A stretch of DNA of 64,000 nt from Isochrysis galbana. Its lineage: Eukaryota; Haptophyta; Isochrysidales; Isochrysidaceae. Location: the NCBI GenBank assembly GCA_018136815.1, contig CM030932.1, forward strand, positions 3,460,614 through 3,524,613. The letters run 5' to 3'. Positions 35,889 to 46,251 of the stretch are shown one piece after another. The translations under genes and the position numbers were made by a program. The number at the start of each line of letters is the position of its first letter. Position 1 is the stretch's first letter. The notes under the pieces are model-generated. The model searched no databases, had not been told where the DNA came from, and saw only the letters and a program-made list of their open reading frames with translations.

Positions 35889-36641
35889 CTACTCCCGAGT
35901 CAGACAACCACGAAGACCAAAAAGAAACCCACGATAACCACGACAACGACACGCCACTCTACGCCGGTCCACGAGAATAGTGAGTGCGCCCGCCTCCCCC
36001 CACCCGACCCAAATTTTGAAAAAAAATTCGCGAAAACCTGGCCGGGGCCAATGGCCCCGGCCAGGTTTTCGCGTCGGACCTACCCAAATTTCTTTCGGAA
36101 ATTTCGGTGCCAATTCTGGAAGCTCTACTCCAAAGATCCCACGGCGCATCCGCGGAGCGTCGGACAGCCGCGGAGAGCGCCGCAAACCTATCTTTGCCAG
36201 CGACGTCGGCACCACCCATCGAAAGTTGGTGCGCAGCTCGGCAGCAGGACCACTGCCCCTTTTCGTTTCCCATCGCACGCGCACCCTGCCGTCGTGTTCA
36301 CGTGCTGCCTCCACCACCACACACTCGCCCAACGAGGAGTGCAAGACGGCTTGCCCCACTGCAAACGGAATGCCTGTTGCGGTGGAAGGGGATTCTGGGG
36401 CTGTGTCAGGTGCAGTGCCGCCTCGCGCACGGCTGCGCCGTGCTCGATCCTCCCTTGTCGTGCTGTCCGCCTGCTCCTGCCCATCCTCCCTTGCCGCACG
36501 CACAGAGACCTCCAGCAAGTCGTCCGAGTCCGAGTCGTTCGAGTCTTTACTCGTCACATGGTCGTCCTCGTCCTCGTCGCAGTCCTCGTCGTTCGAGTCG
36601 TCGACGACGACTCGAGGCCGCTTGCGCATGCTCCTGCTCAT
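35889..36641 (-). CDS. Small acidic protein with a KOW/CarD-like motif
   Basis: ATG at 36641 (MSRSMRKRPRVVVDDS) opens a frame with a basic start and an Asp/Ser/Glu-rich segment. A conserved-looking core follows: FAVGQAVLHSSLGECVVVE, GRVRVRW and FRWVVPTSLAKIGLRRSPR. A related core exists at 62.8 kb. The pattern VGxxVxHxxLGxxVV resembles KOW/CarD beta-barrels that bind nucleic acid or transcription machinery; this is only a resemblance. The sequence after about 36110 runs into a repeat with a 45-bp palindrome and is probably not coding. Confidence 0.45.
   Translation of the reverse strand: MSRSMRKRPRVVVDDSNDEDCDEDEDDHVTSKDSNDSDSDDLLEVSVRAAREDGQEQADSTTREDRARRSRARGGTAPDTAPESPSTATGIPFAVGQAVLHSSLGECVVVEAAREHDGRVRVRWETKRGSGPAAELRTNFRWVVPTSLAKIGLRRSPRLSDAPRMRRGIFGVELPELAPKFPKEIWVGPTRKPGRGHWPRPGFREFFFKIWVGWGEAGALTILVDRRRVACRCRGYRGFLFGLRGCLTRE
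36029..36073. repeat. 45-bp near-perfect palindrome
   Basis: Two 22-bp arms (36029-36050 and 36052-36073) are exact reverse complements around one base, with core GGCCGGGGCCA. A related single arm with the same AAATTTTGAAAAAAAA leader is at about 36838-36894. Confidence 0.9.
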
Positions 36642-37783
36642 ACTCTCCGCGGCGGACACCCCCCCTGTCGTCTCGCCCCTCCACCCCCAGCCCCAGCCCT
36701 CACGCCGCCCCACCCCCTGCACTCTCCCGCGCCGGCGCCCACCCAGCGCGCCAGCGCCCCGCCCCGTGACCCCAAATTTCGCGCTTGATCCCTTGGCTTC
36801 GCGCCCAAGTTTCGGTCAAATTTTTTTTCCTTCGAGCTGACCCAAATTTTGAAAAAAAAATCGCGAAAACCGAAAACCTGGCCGGGGCCAACCGGCGAGG
36901 CCCGCAGTCCGCAGTGCATAGAAGATAGAAGTCTTCTTGCGCTGAGTTTCCTATCCTCAGCTGGAGGCCTCTCAGTTCAGCTCCATTTCTTATCGCTAGG
37001 TGGCCAATTTGCTCCTAGGTTTTCTTAATGGGGGGGTTTCTTAATTAATGGTGCACCCTTACTCTACACACTACACGGACTCCGACGAAAATACCGAGGT
37101 GGGGCCGAGGGGGGAGGGCGAGGGGAGCGTTGAGATCTCAGCCCCCCCCCCGGTATCGCTTGCGCCGAGGGGGGGGGGGCGTTGCCGCGCTCCCCCCCCC
37201 CCCCCCCTCTCTCTCTCTCCCTCTCCCCGGCTCTCCCCCTCTCCCTCTCTCACCCCTTCACAAATTTATAGGTAAACACACACACGCACATACGGTAACA
37301 GCAGGCCTTCTCTCGCTGTTCGCCCCGCCGTTCCGGTCGGGCGGTGGCCCGTTCCTATAGTTCTCACTTGGTCTTCAACTCTCTTCCGATTGGCCCATTC
37401 TCCTGAAAGAAGAACAAATCCCCTCCCAGAGAAGAGGAGGGGTTGTTAGACCGAGCAATGGGGTCTTTCTGCCTCATGGAGAGAGAGAGATTGCGAGTAG
37501 TTACAAAAATAACGGAGGCGGTTGCCGCAGGCCCGTTCTCTCTCTTCTCCTCTTCTCCGCCCCCCGCGCGAGAAAGTGGGGGGGGGGGGGGGGGGGGCGT
37601 CTGGAGGAGATCCTACTGAGAATGGAGAGGAGAAAAGGAGGGTAGAGGCGGGGAGGGGGAAGAGAGAGGAGAGAGAGAGAGAGAAGAGAGAAGAGAGGAG
37701 ACAGAGAGAGGAGGGGAGAGAGAGAAGGGGGAGAACGACTAGAGAAGAGAGGGATGGACAGAGAGAAGGAGGAGGAGGGAGCG

Positions 37784-37875
<92 letters not shown>

Positions 37876-38603
37876 GGGAGAGAAGAGAAGAGAGCCGCCA
37901 AGCATGGGTGGGTGGTGGCGCTGCCCCTGGGGAAGGGCGAGGGAGGGGGGGGGGGGGGAAGGGGGGGTGGTGAAGAGGAGGGCAGGAGGGGAGGGGAGGT
38001 GTCTCCGGGGAAAGGAGGGGGTTGGGTGGGTGGGTAGGGAGAAGCGGAGCTGGGCAGGTTGGGCTCGTGGGAGAAGGAGCCACGGCTGGTGGGAGAGAGC
38101 GGGGGGGAGGGGGGAAGGGAGGGAGGGAGAGAGGGGGTTGGGAAAAGGGGGGGGGGCGAGGGGGGGGCGAGAAAGGCACGGGTGGAGCGCAAGGGTGGGA
38201 GGGGGGAGGCCTGTAGAGGAGCAGGGGAGAGAGAGGGAAGGACAGCGAAGGGGGACGTGATAGAGGGGAGAGAGGGACAAGGTAGCGAGCAAACAAGGGA
38301 GGGAAGAGAGGGGAGGGGTGGGGGCGGGGAGGGAGGGAGGTGGTGGAGTGATGACCTTGGCGCCATAACATCGACATGATGCTTGGGCACCGACTACTCG
38401 CCCGGCTCGCCCGGTATACCGTTGGCCATGGGCGACGCTGTGGCTGGGCTGTGTCGCATCAGGACGGATGGGCTGCGAGGGAGGAGGGCAGGAAGGCTGG
38501 GCATGGAGTGATCTGGCAAATGGGAGCACTGCGCTAGCTGCGTCTAAGCCTCCCTTCGCCTCGCCGCACTCGGCGCGCAGGTGACGAGGAACAGCCGCAG
38601 GAG
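36642..38603. other. Low-complexity purine/pyrimidine region
   Basis: It contains a GA-rich tract (about 37660-37880, with a pure GA run near 37803-37866), C- and G-homopolymers, and GGGAGG repeats to 38370. Very long open frames on both strands are repeat translations. No gene is supported, apart from a possible upstream exon of DPY30 that I could not place. Confidence 0.6.
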
Positions 38604-38974
38604 ATGGCCACCGAGCCGCCCGAGGCTGGAGCTGGCCTTGATGACGCCGAGGAGGTACGGCTCTGTCCGGCATCGCTTGCCCTGCGCTTTTATGTAGATG
38701 CCGCGCTAGCACGATTGAGAGAGCAGTGTGCAGGTGGACGAGCTTAGCAGCCCCGCATGCACGCCATCGGCAGGGCCAGTCCGCGTCGAAGGCTGCAATG
38801 GCCGTACAAAACAAGATGAACTTGGCAACCGCGCCCATCCGGACCTACCTCGACTCGACAGTTGTGCCTGTGTTGCTCCAGGGCCTCTCTGCTCTTGTGA
38901 AGGAGCGACCTCCCAACCCTGTAGAGTACCTTGCCACCTTCTTGCTCCAGAATAATCCGCAGGGCTCATCGTAG
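38604..38974 (+). CDS. DPY30: DPY30-like subunit of H3K4 methyltransferase complexes
   Basis: Two exons, 38604-38654 and 38774-38974 (phase 0, GT-AG), give 83 residues. The C-terminal half contains the Dpy-30 dimerisation motif: [38 protein letters not shown]. This helix pair docks onto ASH2 in COMPASS-type complexes; related motifs also occur in ciliary proteins. The start at ATG 38604 (MATEPPEAG) lies inside a longer open exon (from about 38581), so a further upstream exon is possible. Length is close to the roughly 100 residues usual for the family. Confidence 0.85.
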
Positions 38975-39944
38975 GGATGCCATATTCCGTCCCAGAGGCG
39001 AGGCGGCGCTGCCGTCCCTCCATGGTGTGTGTGTGTGCGTTTGCGTGTTTTGGTGTGTGAGGCGTCATTCGCGGCTGCCTCTCCAGGCGCACGTTGCATC
39101 TCCCGGGAGTGTCACCGGTGGCGAGGAAAAGACCAGGGCGGCGGTTCCTCTCGGCGTCGGCCCTGCTCGAAGGCCTGGCGCCCAGTTGGGCTTGGCTGCG
39201 CAACCAGCAGCGCTCACACCCTGGGTGCTTGCCATTCACACATTCTGTGTTCAGAAGTGTAGCAATCGCGCGCCTTTTGGGCGAGTGACGTCCCTCCCCA
39301 TCCCATGTGGAGGCTGTGTCTGAATCTAGGCCACGCTAAACACGCAGGCCTGGGCGCGCGACAAGCCTTGTTTGGTACGCGCCGCTCGGTTGGTGCCCGT
39401 ACTGAGTGCAATTCGGATGCAATGGCATCATTTCATATTTCAGGCAAGATCTAGCGACACAATGAGTCGCATCAGGTAGCGGGCAACGACAACGAGCTTA
39501 CGAGCCCTCCTTTATGCATGGGACTCTCACCTGGAGCGATGCTGCCACCTGTAGTCTAGCCAGAGCGTGTCTTCTCTTGTGGCAATCGCACGGGTGAGAG
39601 GAGTAGGCTCGTACTCGTACATTCGCCGCAGGCACGCTGCATTTTGGCCTGCTGGTAGAGGGCTTTCGAGAGAGCTCGGGCTTGAGTTGCGAGGGGTTGT
39701 TGGATGATGCGTGTTGTGTGTTGCTATGGTCAACTAAGTTTATACTTGGTTCACCCATGAGGGGGCACGAGCCCGCCCTCTCTCCACTCCTCCTGCCATG
39801 AGGGAGGAACCACTAGAGGTGGGGGAGAGTGGGTTGAAAAAAAAACTCTTGTTGATCCGGAGGCCCACGTTTTTTTATCGTCGGACCGGGGGAAGATTTC
39901 CCCTCGTCCCTCTCCCCGCTCTAATCCGAATCCGAGGCAGAGCG
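38975..39944. other. Intergenic to LTR leader
   Basis: No gene is recognised. Bases 39735-39752 (AACTAAGTTTATACTTGGT) match the leader of the LINE at 46252. The A-run/T-run leader before 39945 resembles that before 4283. Confidence 0.45.
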
Positions 39945-40025
39945 ATGGCGACCGACCCGCCTGACAGGCCGGCCTTCGCCGCGCTCCAGCGTGAAGTCGC
40001 GTTCCGTCAAAAGAGGGCCAGGTGA
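39945..40025 (+). pseudogene. Gag-like N-terminal remnant
   Basis: MATDPPDRPAFAALQREV is paralogous to the frame at 4283 and stops after 26 codons. Confidence 0.45.
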
Positions 40026-40149
40026 TTTTTTTGTCATCCATATATGCTTGTTTTCTTGTTAGGTAGCCACATAATATTAGTATTAGGAAGATGAGCACAA
40101 AGCTAATCACGCTCCTCCCCCCCCCCCCCCTGCCTCTCAATACCCCCAT

Positions 40150-40569
40150 CTACGCAGGCTGAGTTTTCATCTTCTTCGTCTTTTTCTCACATCCCTCTTC
40201 CTCGATCCTATTGTCGATGTCGTTCTGCTGGCAGGCGACGATGTCGCTTGGCTGATCTTGGGTGGCGAGGTCCATGACGCGTGCGAGGACGGCCTCCTTG
40301 TTCTCCATGTAGAGTTTGCCAGCTGCTCGGTGCACTTGCACCATGGGATCCGTTTCAGCGTACGCGACCGCCATGATGTATTCCATGCAGAGGTACGCGA
40401 CGGCGTTGGGGATCCTGTCGTACTCGTCGGAGTAGTCGCCGACGAGCATGAGGGTTGCCTTGCACCAACGGCCCATGTATGGCTTGATGAGTGCCCACAT
40501 CGACGGGTAAGGTCGTTTGCCTTCAGTTGGTACCCCTCGTTTCCAAATACGCGATGCGCCGGCACACAC
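40150..40569 (-). pseudogene. Possible gag-like fragment
   Basis: A 139-residue frame with helical composition (MWALIKPYMGRWCKATLML, AVAYLCMEYIMAVAYAET) and a Lys-rich C-terminus. Its beginning shares a 24-bp inverted match with 41209-41232, next to the protease fragment. Attribution to a retroelement is by position only. Confidence 0.35.
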
Positions 40570-40586
40570 AAAAAATCGTCTAGTAT

Positions 40587-41339
40587 TTAAGCAAAGGCAC
40601 CCACCTCACAGTGCTCAACCATGTCTATAAATGGAATGGCGGCTGATGATGTAGTACGCAAGCGATTGCAATGGATCATAAGTAAGATGGACGAGAACTT
40701 TAAAAAATTCATCACACCTCTCTTTCCGCCATATGCCACTTCTAAATCTGCCATGCAGGTTATGGCGGAAGCATTGGACAGCATCAGTCCGCCGCCGCCG
40801 GTTGGGGTCAACCCGGGGTTACCATCCGGTCCGACAACGGCAGGTCGGTCCGAAGCATGTTCGAGCGAGACGCAAGCGTCGCGGGGCAATGCGGCCAACA
40901 ACTCGGTGGTCACGACCGAGGGGCCGGCTCCCGTGTCCGCGAGAGTCTTGTTGACGGCGAGAGCGGAATCGACGATATAACGAGTAGGCGGAAACTTGAA
41001 GACGTTAGCTGCGGTCACCGTCGGGTCGTTCATTTTGCGGACAAAGGCGTCAGTCACCCGAGTGGCAAGGGTAACCAAATCTTCGCCCTCCGAACGGGTA
41101 GTGCAACGGTCCCATTCCGCGGACGCAGTTTCTTTGGCGAAACCTTTTGCCCCAGCAGCGAATGACTGGTCGCACTTAGCGATCAGCACGTCAGCATGCA
41201 CACTGTGGTACCAAATGAAGGCAAACGACCTCTCGTTGATGACTTCGCCCGCGTCACGCGCCCACCCCGCCGCGCACCGCCACCTGGCCGCTCGTGAGCT
41301 AGGAGGTCTCTCAAAAAAATGTGGCCGTGAATACAACAA
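40587..41339 (-). pseudogene. Gag-protease fragment of an LTR retroelement
   Basis: The 250-residue minus frame contains a clear retropepsin motif, LADTGAGPSVVTTELLAALP. It is preceded by a linker (KMNDPTVTAANVFKFPPTRY) and a likely capsid end. No reverse transcriptase or integrase follows. The left end (below about 40785) is AT-rich and probably unrelated sequence read through in this frame. The same protease region is decayed at 3.7 kb. Confidence 0.6.
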
Positions 41340-41343
41340 ACAA

Positions 41344-41559
41344 ATGGCGGGCTTGGTGGAACAACTCTCGAAACAAATCGATAATCATAATGTGATTATA
41401 ACAGCTAGCGAAGAGGGTATAGAGTTATGCGATCGCATTATTAATATATTGCAGAATATGAAATTGACTTCTAATATATTTCAAAATAGCATTAAAATCA
41501 AGTCGGAAGTTGGTCAATTAGAACAAAAAAAATGCGGTGTCGAGAACATATCCGTCTAG
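41344..41559 (+). CDS. AT-rich ORF of unknown origin
   Basis: ATG 41344 opens a 71-residue frame (MAGLVEQLSKQIDNHNVIIT, then LCDRIINILQNMKLTSNIFQ) with A/T-rich codons, unlike the GC3-rich host genes. It is helical and polar, possibly coiled coil. A second AT-rich start at 40621 (MSINGMAADDVVRKRLQWII) lies on the other side of the GC-rich protease fragment, so the two may be parts of one interrupted gene. I do not recognise it. Confidence 0.35.
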   Translation: MAGLVEQLSKQIDNHNVIITASEEGIELCDRIINILQNMKLTSNIFQNSIKIKSEVGQLEQKKCGVENISV

Positions 41560-41858
41560 CGAACGAGGCAATCCAACAACTCAGAGAACAAATACAAGAT
41601 TTGGCGAAGACCCCCGATACCGTATGATACCACCACAAGGACTCGGTAAAGAGAGGTCGTTTGACTTGACTGTTCGAAGAGATATTCAACGGGAAACCCG
41701 CGGGACAGCGTGATCGAACGGGGCCGACTCCCTCCTGCTCCAGTCCAGGCAACCAGCCCGCCTCCACCTCCATCCGACGATGGCCCCGCGGGCGCGAGCG
41801 CCAAATCTTTACGGGTAGAGCGTGAGTGCGCGTGACGGAGGAGGCGAGAGGGGGGGCG

Positions 41859-42181
41859 GATCGCACCATTTCTTGGCGAAGATTTTCGTATCGTCAGGTA
41901 GCCCCCCCCGGAGGTTTTTATTGGGCCTCGCGCCACGGTCAAAAAGTGCAGCCCAACCCTTACTAGTCGTTAAAAAGCCCCTGTTTGACCGCCCTACGAC
42001 AGAGCGTGTGCAAAGGGGGGGGGAGGGGGGTCCGACGGGACTTCGCACCGTCTTTTCGGACGAGGATTCTGAAAAGGCGGGGAAACCCTCCGAGCCGCTT
42101 TCGCCGGGGCTTTCCGCTCACGGTCAAAAATGCGAACCCCCCCTATTTTACTACGTTAAAAAGCCGTGTTTAACCGCCCTA
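41859..42181. repeat. Two tandem copies of the ~140-bp dispersed repeat
   Basis: Copies at 41859-41996 and 42042-42181 share the TCGCACC start, the GTTAAAAAGCC segment and the TTT(G/A)ACCGCCCTA end with the copy at 9278-9418. Confidence 0.65.
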
Positions 42182-43090
<909 letters not shown>

Positions 43091-43680
43091 AGCAGGGTCT
43101 TGCGGTGACGGAGGGTGCGTGGTCATCGAAGCAGATCCTAATCAGATAAGAGAATTACATTCGAACCTAATGGAGTAAAGCGAGAACATATGCGGAAGAA
43201 GAGAACAAGAGAAAGCAAGGAGTGGGGGGAGGCGAGAGGCCTGGGTTTCTTCTTTCTTCTCCAATGGTTCTTCTATTTCTTTCTTTCCACATGTCCACTC
43301 TCTCCTTTCTGAAAGTTGAACGGCGAGATCCGTTTCGCTTGGCCTCGCGGCCTTCCGTCGCCTTCTCGCCAGGTACGCCTAGACTCAAAAGCCAGCTGGC
43401 TCACCCGCCGACGTCTCCTCGCGCTTATGGAGGGTGCATGCGCACTGCGAGCTAGCTCACTTAGGCATCGCCCTGCACTTCAGTCACGGCTCATAGCCCT
43501 TAGTTGTAGCCCCTCTGTCTTTGCGTCCTCACCTTCCACTATAGCCTAACCGTTTTTGAGCGCGTTTGAGCTGAAAGCACAATGCTTCCTTTCAAGTGGC
43601 ATAATGATTTCACTCCTCGTTGTTGGACCTCTTGCTTCCTCTCTCTGTTGAAGGTTCGGAACCGTATAAGCGAGGCCATC

Positions 43681-44466
43681 ATGTGCGGGCACTTGTTGAA
43701 ACTGCTTATTGTCATGAGCGCTGCTGTCCATGCTGTCATTCTTCCGTCGCCTTCGCCGCCTCTTGCGGATTCCATGCAGGTCTCTTCCAAGCCTTCATTG
43801 AGACAATGCTGGTACAGTGCATGCGGCTGCAGTTGTACCGCCACGGGCTGGTATGATGATTGCTCCACCTATTCAGCGATTGATCGGTACATTCAAGACG
43901 CAGCCGGCTGCAAACACGTCTTGGGCTACTACAACGACTGCTCCTCTATGCAAGAACTCATTGAGGACACCATTCTCAATACATCTACCTCCCTTTGCAC
44001 GCCCTCTTCTTTCAACCCGTCTCCTAGACTTTACATAACCAGAGACACGGTCATTGGTGTCGTCGTGACTGTGCTTGTACTTATTCTCTACGTCATTGGA
44101 TGGATAATAGGGATTGTTTTTCTTGTCTTTCGCTGGATCAAGATGATCGTGAATAACGAGGCTAATTCTGAAACAGGCACGACCGGGCTCGAACAACTCC
44201 GACGGTCAATTGTGTCTTGGTGCGAATCATTGCCGTCACGCGTCCAGAAATTGATGGCCGCCACATCACTACACTCGACATTGATTCTTGATCGGTCCAA
44301 TTCACTATGGTCACGTGTGAAAGAACTCGGACAGTCGATTCCGGCATGCTGCAGCTCGATCTGTTCAGGCGTTAAGTCAACACCTCGGTCACGTGTGAAA
44401 CCTCTGCCTACCACACCTTCTCGGTCGACGGTTGTCACAGAACTCATTGCTGAAGATCTCGAGTGA
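43681..44466 (+). CDS. Putative type I membrane protein, Cys-rich ectodomain
   Basis: ATG 43681 gives 261 residues. A signal-peptide-like start (MCGHLLKLLIVMSAAVHAV) precedes a Cys-rich segment (RQCWYSACGCSCTATGWYDD, with further Cys to about residue 105). A strong membrane helix (TVIGVVVTVLVLILYVIGW and following) ends in FRWIK, leaving a Ser/Arg-rich cytoplasmic tail of about 100 residues. I do not recognise the family. The upstream in-frame ATG at 43582 would bury the signal sequence, so 43681 is preferred. Confidence 0.6.
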   Translation: MCGHLLKLLIVMSAAVHAVILPSPSPPLADSMQVSSKPSLRQCWYSACGCSCTATGWYDDCSTYSAIDRYIQDAAGCKHVLGYYNDCSSMQELIEDTILNTSTSLCTPSSFNPSPRLYITRDTVIGVVVTVLVLILYVIGWIIGIVFLVFRWIKMIVNNEANSETGTTGLEQLRRSIVSWCESLPSRVQKLMAATSLHSTLILDRSNSLWSRVKELGQSIPACCSSICSGVKSTPRSRVKPLPTTPSRSTVVTELIAEDLE

Positions 44467-44580
44467 CGTTCTTATTGCCGATTACGGGGCCATGGTGTAC
44501 CGTGCTGACCAACGACTTATAGATGTGATGTGCAGGTCTGCCTTTCTATTACAGCTCCTAGGTGCTTTTCCTCTCAATCC

Positions 44581-44805
44581 ATGGGCGTCATGGACGGCTT
44601 GCTAGTGACAAGTAATACAACTCTTATCCTTTTTGCATGCTTACTATTGTGCATGCACTCGTTTCTCAACTACCTATCCCGCCTCGGATACACTCGTAAC
44701 ACCCTGCGCTCTGAGAAAACTCCAAACACGACGCTATCCGAGGCAGCTTTCCCACCTCTCCAACATCAACACGAATCACCATTCTCATTCACACAACGAC
44801 GCTAG
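44581..44805 (+). CDS. Small single-pass membrane protein
   Basis: 74 residues from ATG 44581 (MGVMDGLLVTSNTTLILFAC), with one hydrophobic helix and a short Arg/Thr-rich tail. It lies 114 bases after the previous gene's stop, on the same strand. It might be a separate gene or an extra exon of a variant transcript. Evidence is limited to composition and the helix. Confidence 0.35.
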   Translation: MGVMDGLLVTSNTTLILFACLLLCMHSFLNYLSRLGYTRNTLRSEKTPNTTLSEAAFPPLQHQHESPFSFTQRR

Positions 44806-44900
44806 ATGGTAGATAGATAGACTCCACGCCCCCATCTAAAACTCAAGCAAATAAGCAACAAATATCGCGTGGAAAAAGCAAAAAGTCAGAAGATTCTGGG

Positions 44901-45114
44901 CTAACAAGAGGCTGCAACCTCAGGTTTGGTTATGTTTTTGACCCTGTTCGCCGCTTCCATCGTATCGGTTGCAGCGTTGACCGACTTCTCCGCCGCCTGC
45001 ATTGCATCGGCGGCCGCTAGCATCAGCTTGATCGCCGCCTGCATCGTCTCGGTCGCACTGAGCGCCATCGCTTCCATGGCCTTCGTCGTCGTGGCTGCAC
45101 CGGCGGCTGCGCCA
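44901..45114 (-). CDS. Amphipathic 14-residue-repeat protein end
   Basis: The minus strand reads KAMEAMALSA, then three 14-residue units (TETMQAAIKLMLAA, ADAMQAAEKSVNAA, TDTMEAANRVKNIT), and stops at 44901. Just upstream a different frame gives a charged helix (GELGFWEDERQLTAALTRAR) reaching a GTAAGG donor-like site near 45115, so an exon boundary or frameshift is likely. The plus-strand reading is implausibly hydrophobic. The product is unknown; the heptad-like period suggests a coiled coil. Confidence 0.35.
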
Positions 45115-45295
45115 CCCTTACCCCACGCTGCGCTGCCGCGCGCGCGTGAGCGCGGCCGTCAGCTGGCGCTCGTCCTCCCAGAAGCCGAGCTCGCCCTCGC
45201 GCGCAGAGAGGAGGTCAACATCGATAACCTATTCATACACCCCGGGGGCAAATCACCGAGATCGCTCACCATTCTATGCACACTCTCACTCTAGC

Positions 45296-45585
45296 ATGGA
45301 GATATATATAGCCATAACAATAACAAACTTCTACAGAATACACTACGACGGCGTCGCATTCTCAGAAGAATCGGTGCTGATAAGAACGCTAGACAGATAC
45401 ACGACTCTAAGCAAGGCTCTGCTCTATGCGAACACAACAGACTCGGCTAGGACCGCCCAGGCAGGCATGGGCAGATAGCCGAAGAAAAGGATAGACATGA
45501 ACGATATCTACCCACTATTCACACTAGGTACACAAGGAAATCTAGAACCCAGCTTAGAGCTACAAGCACGTGTAAGATCTAAGTT
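45296..45585 (+). pseudogene. LINE ORF2 extreme C-terminus
   Basis: The readings ITNFYRIHYDGVAFSEESVL and IYPLFTLGTQGNLEPS align with the ORF2 tails at 7.5 and 59.1 kb (IKDFYRVEFEAHKYHYIPVL; SPIFTKDEQGRLQPS). A stop separates the halves. This is a third subfamily and is decayed. Confidence 0.6.
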
Positions 45586-45849
45586 CGTTGGGAGTTGGGA
45601 GCGGCACATATAATATAGATAGCCGAGCTTGATTGAGCTTGAGCCGCCAATTGCCAATTGGCTTGCTTGTAGGTTGTTACGCGCCCGAGATAGAAGAGAG
45701 GTGGCATCGGGTGACTCTTGGGTGGGGGACGAAAGGTCCTCTCCACCATGGAAACTCGGAGGGGCGACGGCCGAAGGCGCGAGCGCGGATTTTGTGCTTG
45801 TCGGAGCGAAGCTCGTTTCCTCTTTGGAAACGAGTCGCGAACGAAGGCG

Positions 45850-46085
45850 CACCGGCACTTGATGTTGATCGGGGTCGTAACGCCGATCGCTTGGAAGCCG
45901 GTGACATTTTTGTACGTGTCGCGGAATTGGTTGGCGCAATCTGCCGTGACAAGAATTTCACAAGGGGCCGCGGCGCTCTTGGATATGAAGTCCGGCTCGA
46001 GGTCTACGCCTTCGAGGCGGTTCAAGTGAGCCACAATCGCGCTGAGCGCAGTCTCGTCTTTGACGTTGGCGGTTGCGCAAACGCG
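45850..46085 (-). pseudogene. LINE ORF1 fragment
   Basis: LNRLEGVDLEPDFISKSAAA and ADCANQFRDTYKNV match LLELEGVDPEPNFWAKSIKG and EDCAQQFQEKYGE of the copy at 47.4 kb. It is on the opposite strand and lacks both ends. Confidence 0.65.
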
Positions 46086-46251
46086 TCGTAGTCTTAAAGA
46101 CTACCGTGTAGTCTTGGGAGGGGGGGTGAAGACAACGGAAAATGTTAGCCTCATTGCCGCCTCATTATCAACGGCCAAAGCCTCGCCACGGTCCGCCCCC
46201 CTCCCCCTGAGAGTCTCCCCTATCATCTCCCTGCTTTGGGTGGCCCCATAA

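Noticed and set aside
36842-36894. LTR pair with 35998-36050
   Set aside because: Shared segment is only about 50 bp and shows no primer-binding site or polypurine tract arrangement.
37446-38838. Very long open frames (314-445 codons) on the minus strand
   Set aside because: They translate GA/CT and G-run low complexity into Ser/Leu/Pro and Arg/Glu strings; no domain, no codon bias.
45296-46085. Twin-primed LINE inversion
   Set aside because: Order is ORF2 tail (plus) then ORF1 (minus), opposite to the expected inverted-5-prime structure; two separate fragments are simpler.
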